A stretch of 64,000 nucleotides of DNA from Selaginella tamariscina. Taxonomy: Eukaryota > Streptophyta > Lycopodiopsida > Selaginellales > Selaginellaceae. Location: NCBI GenBank assembly GCA_003024785.1, contig PUQB01000628.1, positions 62,001 to 126,000 on the forward strand, given 5' to 3'. The notes under the pieces were generated by a model, which was given only the letters and a program-made list of their open reading frames with translations, made no database searches and was not told the DNA's origin. Positions within the stretch are counted from its first letter, which is position 1; each line of letters begins with the position of its first letter. This document shows positions 61,443 through 64,000 of this stretch, in pieces. Made by a program: the position numbers and the translations under genes.

Positions 61443-64000
61443 ATGTACCAGATGGGTAGATTGATACCCAAAGAAGTGTTGGAGTTTGAAGATAAATTAC
61501 GGCGGAAGAAGAAATTTGAGGCTTTTCATAAGCTCAAAAGTGAGTACTTAATACGATCGGGACAACTATCACAGAGACGGAAGAACGCTCAACAAAGACA
61601 GCATGAGAATGGATCTGCTACATCTAGTAGTAAGTGAATGGATGATTACCGACGTATTCTTAAAAACGTCAATGATATGAAGAGATAAGGTAAAGACAGC
61701 AAAGAGAGCGCGAGGAGCGATACTTACGACGACAAGCAGTAATAGAGACCCAGAAAAGGATTGAGGAACGTGAAGAACAGAGAAGGAAGGAGCAAACTGA
61801 AGCTCGACAAAAGAGCAATAGCAGATGAAGTACGACGAGGTTACGGAGGAAGAGGACAATAATCAGGAAAAAGTTACGATCATGAAAGACACGTACCAAT
61901 GTGAGGAAATTGGGATCTGTTGGCAGTTGAAGCACCTGATGAAATGGGAACACTAACAGGGAAAGTCATACCATCTACCTTTTCAAGTCTAGAGAACGAG
62001 GATACGAATCGCCATATACAGCAATTTGAGAAGGTGTGTGAAGCTAACGAAATCAAAAATGAATACGAGAAACTTCTAATATTTCCATTTACACTAAAGG
62101 GAGATGCTAGTGATTGGTATTATGAAAATGCTATCACAATCAACAAGTACGATACACTACTTGCACTATTTAGGAATTACTATGTACGCAAATATCGCAA
62201 ACGAGACCCAATAGTACAATTATAAGAAATACGACAAGGTCTTACGGAGGCGGTGGAAGATTACATGCAAAGGTTTCAGAGGATACACAACCACTACGAG
62301 GTGGGAGATGTCAGTGATAAATTGGCAAGGAAATGGTATATCAACGGACTATGGACAACTTACAGCTTCAAGTACGACTATAAAACTGCATGATCTAAGA
62401 GATACAATCAAAGAGGTTGAGCACTGATACCTCTGAGATACGTAGATGATGATGAACAAGAACCAAGAAGGCAATATCAAAAGGAGAACGAGATACAGGC
62501 AAGATCTAAAGTAATATTTTGTATAACATGCAAGAATGAAGGACATAATGCTTCTGAATGTAAAGTACCCAAGTGTCAGATGTGTGGAGGAATAGATTAT
62601 GAAGCGAGGCAATGTCAAAGTGCAGGATATAAACCTCAACCAATGATTAGATGTACTGAAGGTTACCCACCACCACCACCCAGATGGGACAACACCAGGA
62701 ATGCAAACCCATATGACTATCCACAATCTCGAAATGCCAACCCATACGATTATTCACAAAGATCATATAATGGAGAACAAAGAAATAGCAATGGAAGGAG
62801 ATTTCCCTATGAATTTGGAGCATTTTATCGACAAGGCAATAATACAGAGATACCGCGAAGGGGACAATCTCTATTACTAGCCCTAGCACAAACGGGACCC
62901 CTTTATTGCCACCAATACCACCTCCACCAGCATTAAGAGGTCTGAATCCAAATGTGACATACTTCAGATGTGAAGAGAAAGGGCACTATTCCACTAAATG
63001 CAATAAATTCAACAATGTTCGATGCTACACATGTGGAGAGCTGGGACATTATTCACCAGAGTGCCCACAACACGAATTTAACACCAAAACATCACCCACG
63101 TAACCAACAACATGGAGAATTGAAGTCCAAGAAAATGATCCAGAGAGACCATGCAAAATCATGAGTGAAATGAGAAGAAGATACAGAATTACCCTCAACA
63201 GAAACATATGCAGTAACACAGGCTAAACGAGTACGAGTTGAACCAAACAAATAAGAGCCGATACGCAAAAACTAGGAGAAAGAGAAGGCTACAGTACAAA
63301 GAGTGGCGGATCAAATTCAGAAAATACATCAAAAAGAAAATCAAGACTCCATACCTAATGAAGCAAGCATCCATTCACAACAATCCACGTCGGCTGTACC
63401 ACTTGGAGATCGTATTGTTGCCGTCATTCTGCAACAATCGGTATAGTTAACAATCGGAGAGTTACTCACCTTAGCACCATTTCTGCGAACACAAATAACT
63501 AACGCTGTGGACTTCAACAATATCCAAATCGACACCAGTCAAGCTAGAGTGAATATCACTAAGTTCTTACAGATGAAAAGGATTGGGATGAAGAGGTGCC
63601 AATGATTATTGCTCAGATCGGCAAGAACAACATTCATAACATACCCATTGATGGGGGCTCAGGAATCAATATAATCGAAGAGCAAACTTACAAGGAACTG
63701 GGTTTAGGACCCATAGAAAATGCACCATTCTTAGTACGAATGGCTGACCAGAGAAAAGTAAGACCAGTTGGTATAATTAGATCCGTATGTATAGAAATTG
63801 CAGCGATCAAGTTTAAGGTATCTTTGGTCATGCTACGTATCGAGTAGACGAGCAAACCATACCAAATATTATTAGGAAGATCTTGGTTAAGAGACGCGAA
63901 AGTACACCATAATTGGGAGAACGACGAAATGGTACTATATAAGCATGGACAAAAAGTAGTTGTTAGAACACAACAAAAGAAACCAATTGAATGACCAACT
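61443..64000 (+). mobile_element. Ty3/gypsy element, gag and protease part, cut by window end
   Basis: Plus strand. A short basic N-terminal part (61443-61637) is followed by a gag domain at 61920-62400 (NRHIQQFEKVCEANEIKNEY, LKGDASDWYYENA, YMQRFQRI). Zinc-knuckle Cys/His clusters lie at 62523 (CITCKNEGHNASEC) and 62960-63075 (CEEKGHYSTKC; CYTCGELGHYSPEC). An aspartic protease site IDGGSGIN lies near 63650, and a downstream region reads LRDAKVHHNWENDEMVLY. Breaks occur near 61640, 62225, 62390, 63105 and 63850. RT would begin beyond the window. It is better preserved than the relic at 9-11 kb. Confidence 0.8.

Overview
The window looks like nuclear DNA of a vascular plant. It holds plant gene families (a P450, a receptor kinase, an Ole e 1/extensin-like protein, a CKI1-like sensor piece), Ty3/gypsy, LINE and PIF1/Helitron-type relics, and interstitial TTTAGGG repeats. 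Nearly all introns I can place by GT-AG plus reading frame are 52-69 nt. Introns that short are a known trait of Selaginella and rare in seed plants, so a Selaginella-like lycophyte is my best guess (inference). No rRNA, tRNA or CRISPR was found.

Layout. 0.5-21 kb is repeat-rich and AT-rich: a 2-3.7 kb repeat in three copies, a decayed Ty3/gypsy element, a PIF1/Helitron-type helicase relic, a MITE and one possible first exon. 21-34.8 kb holds a possible multi-exon gene, a receptor-kinase domain, a duplicated 1.7 kb block with a small secreted-peptide gene and its broken copy, and a P450. 35.5-38.8 kb holds an Ole e 1/proline-rich gene and a fragment resembling the sensory domain of a CKI1-type histidine kinase.

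38.8-53.56 kb is the centre of interest. It is bounded by a 27-bp terminal inverted repeat (25/27 identical) and looks like one 14.8-kb DNA transposon. It carries leftward an HAD/FCP1-like gene and a gene joining a ParB-like domain to a C-terminal amino-methyltransferase-like domain, and rightward a gene of transposase type (DUF7869-like). Between the two divergent large genes lie two arrays of the 18-bp palindrome GGCGGGATTAATCCCGCC, about 30 and 10 copies, each in what looks like the 5' intron of the neighbouring gene. A further copy sits inside a 61-nt intron of the ParB/methylase gene. The palindrome is conserved while the spacers differ, so it is a candidate binding site for an element-encoded protein.

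53.6-64 kb holds a LINE-type ORF1, an upstream ORF with an RNase H domain and a Nudix-like region, a gypsy integrase relic, and the 5' part of a better preserved gypsy element (gag, zinc knuckles, protease) cut by the window end.

Nearly every gene shows single-base frame breaks, often in homopolymers, while protein motifs on both sides stay intact. This may be base-call error in the assembly, or very recent decay. Calls of 'broken' should be read with that in mind.
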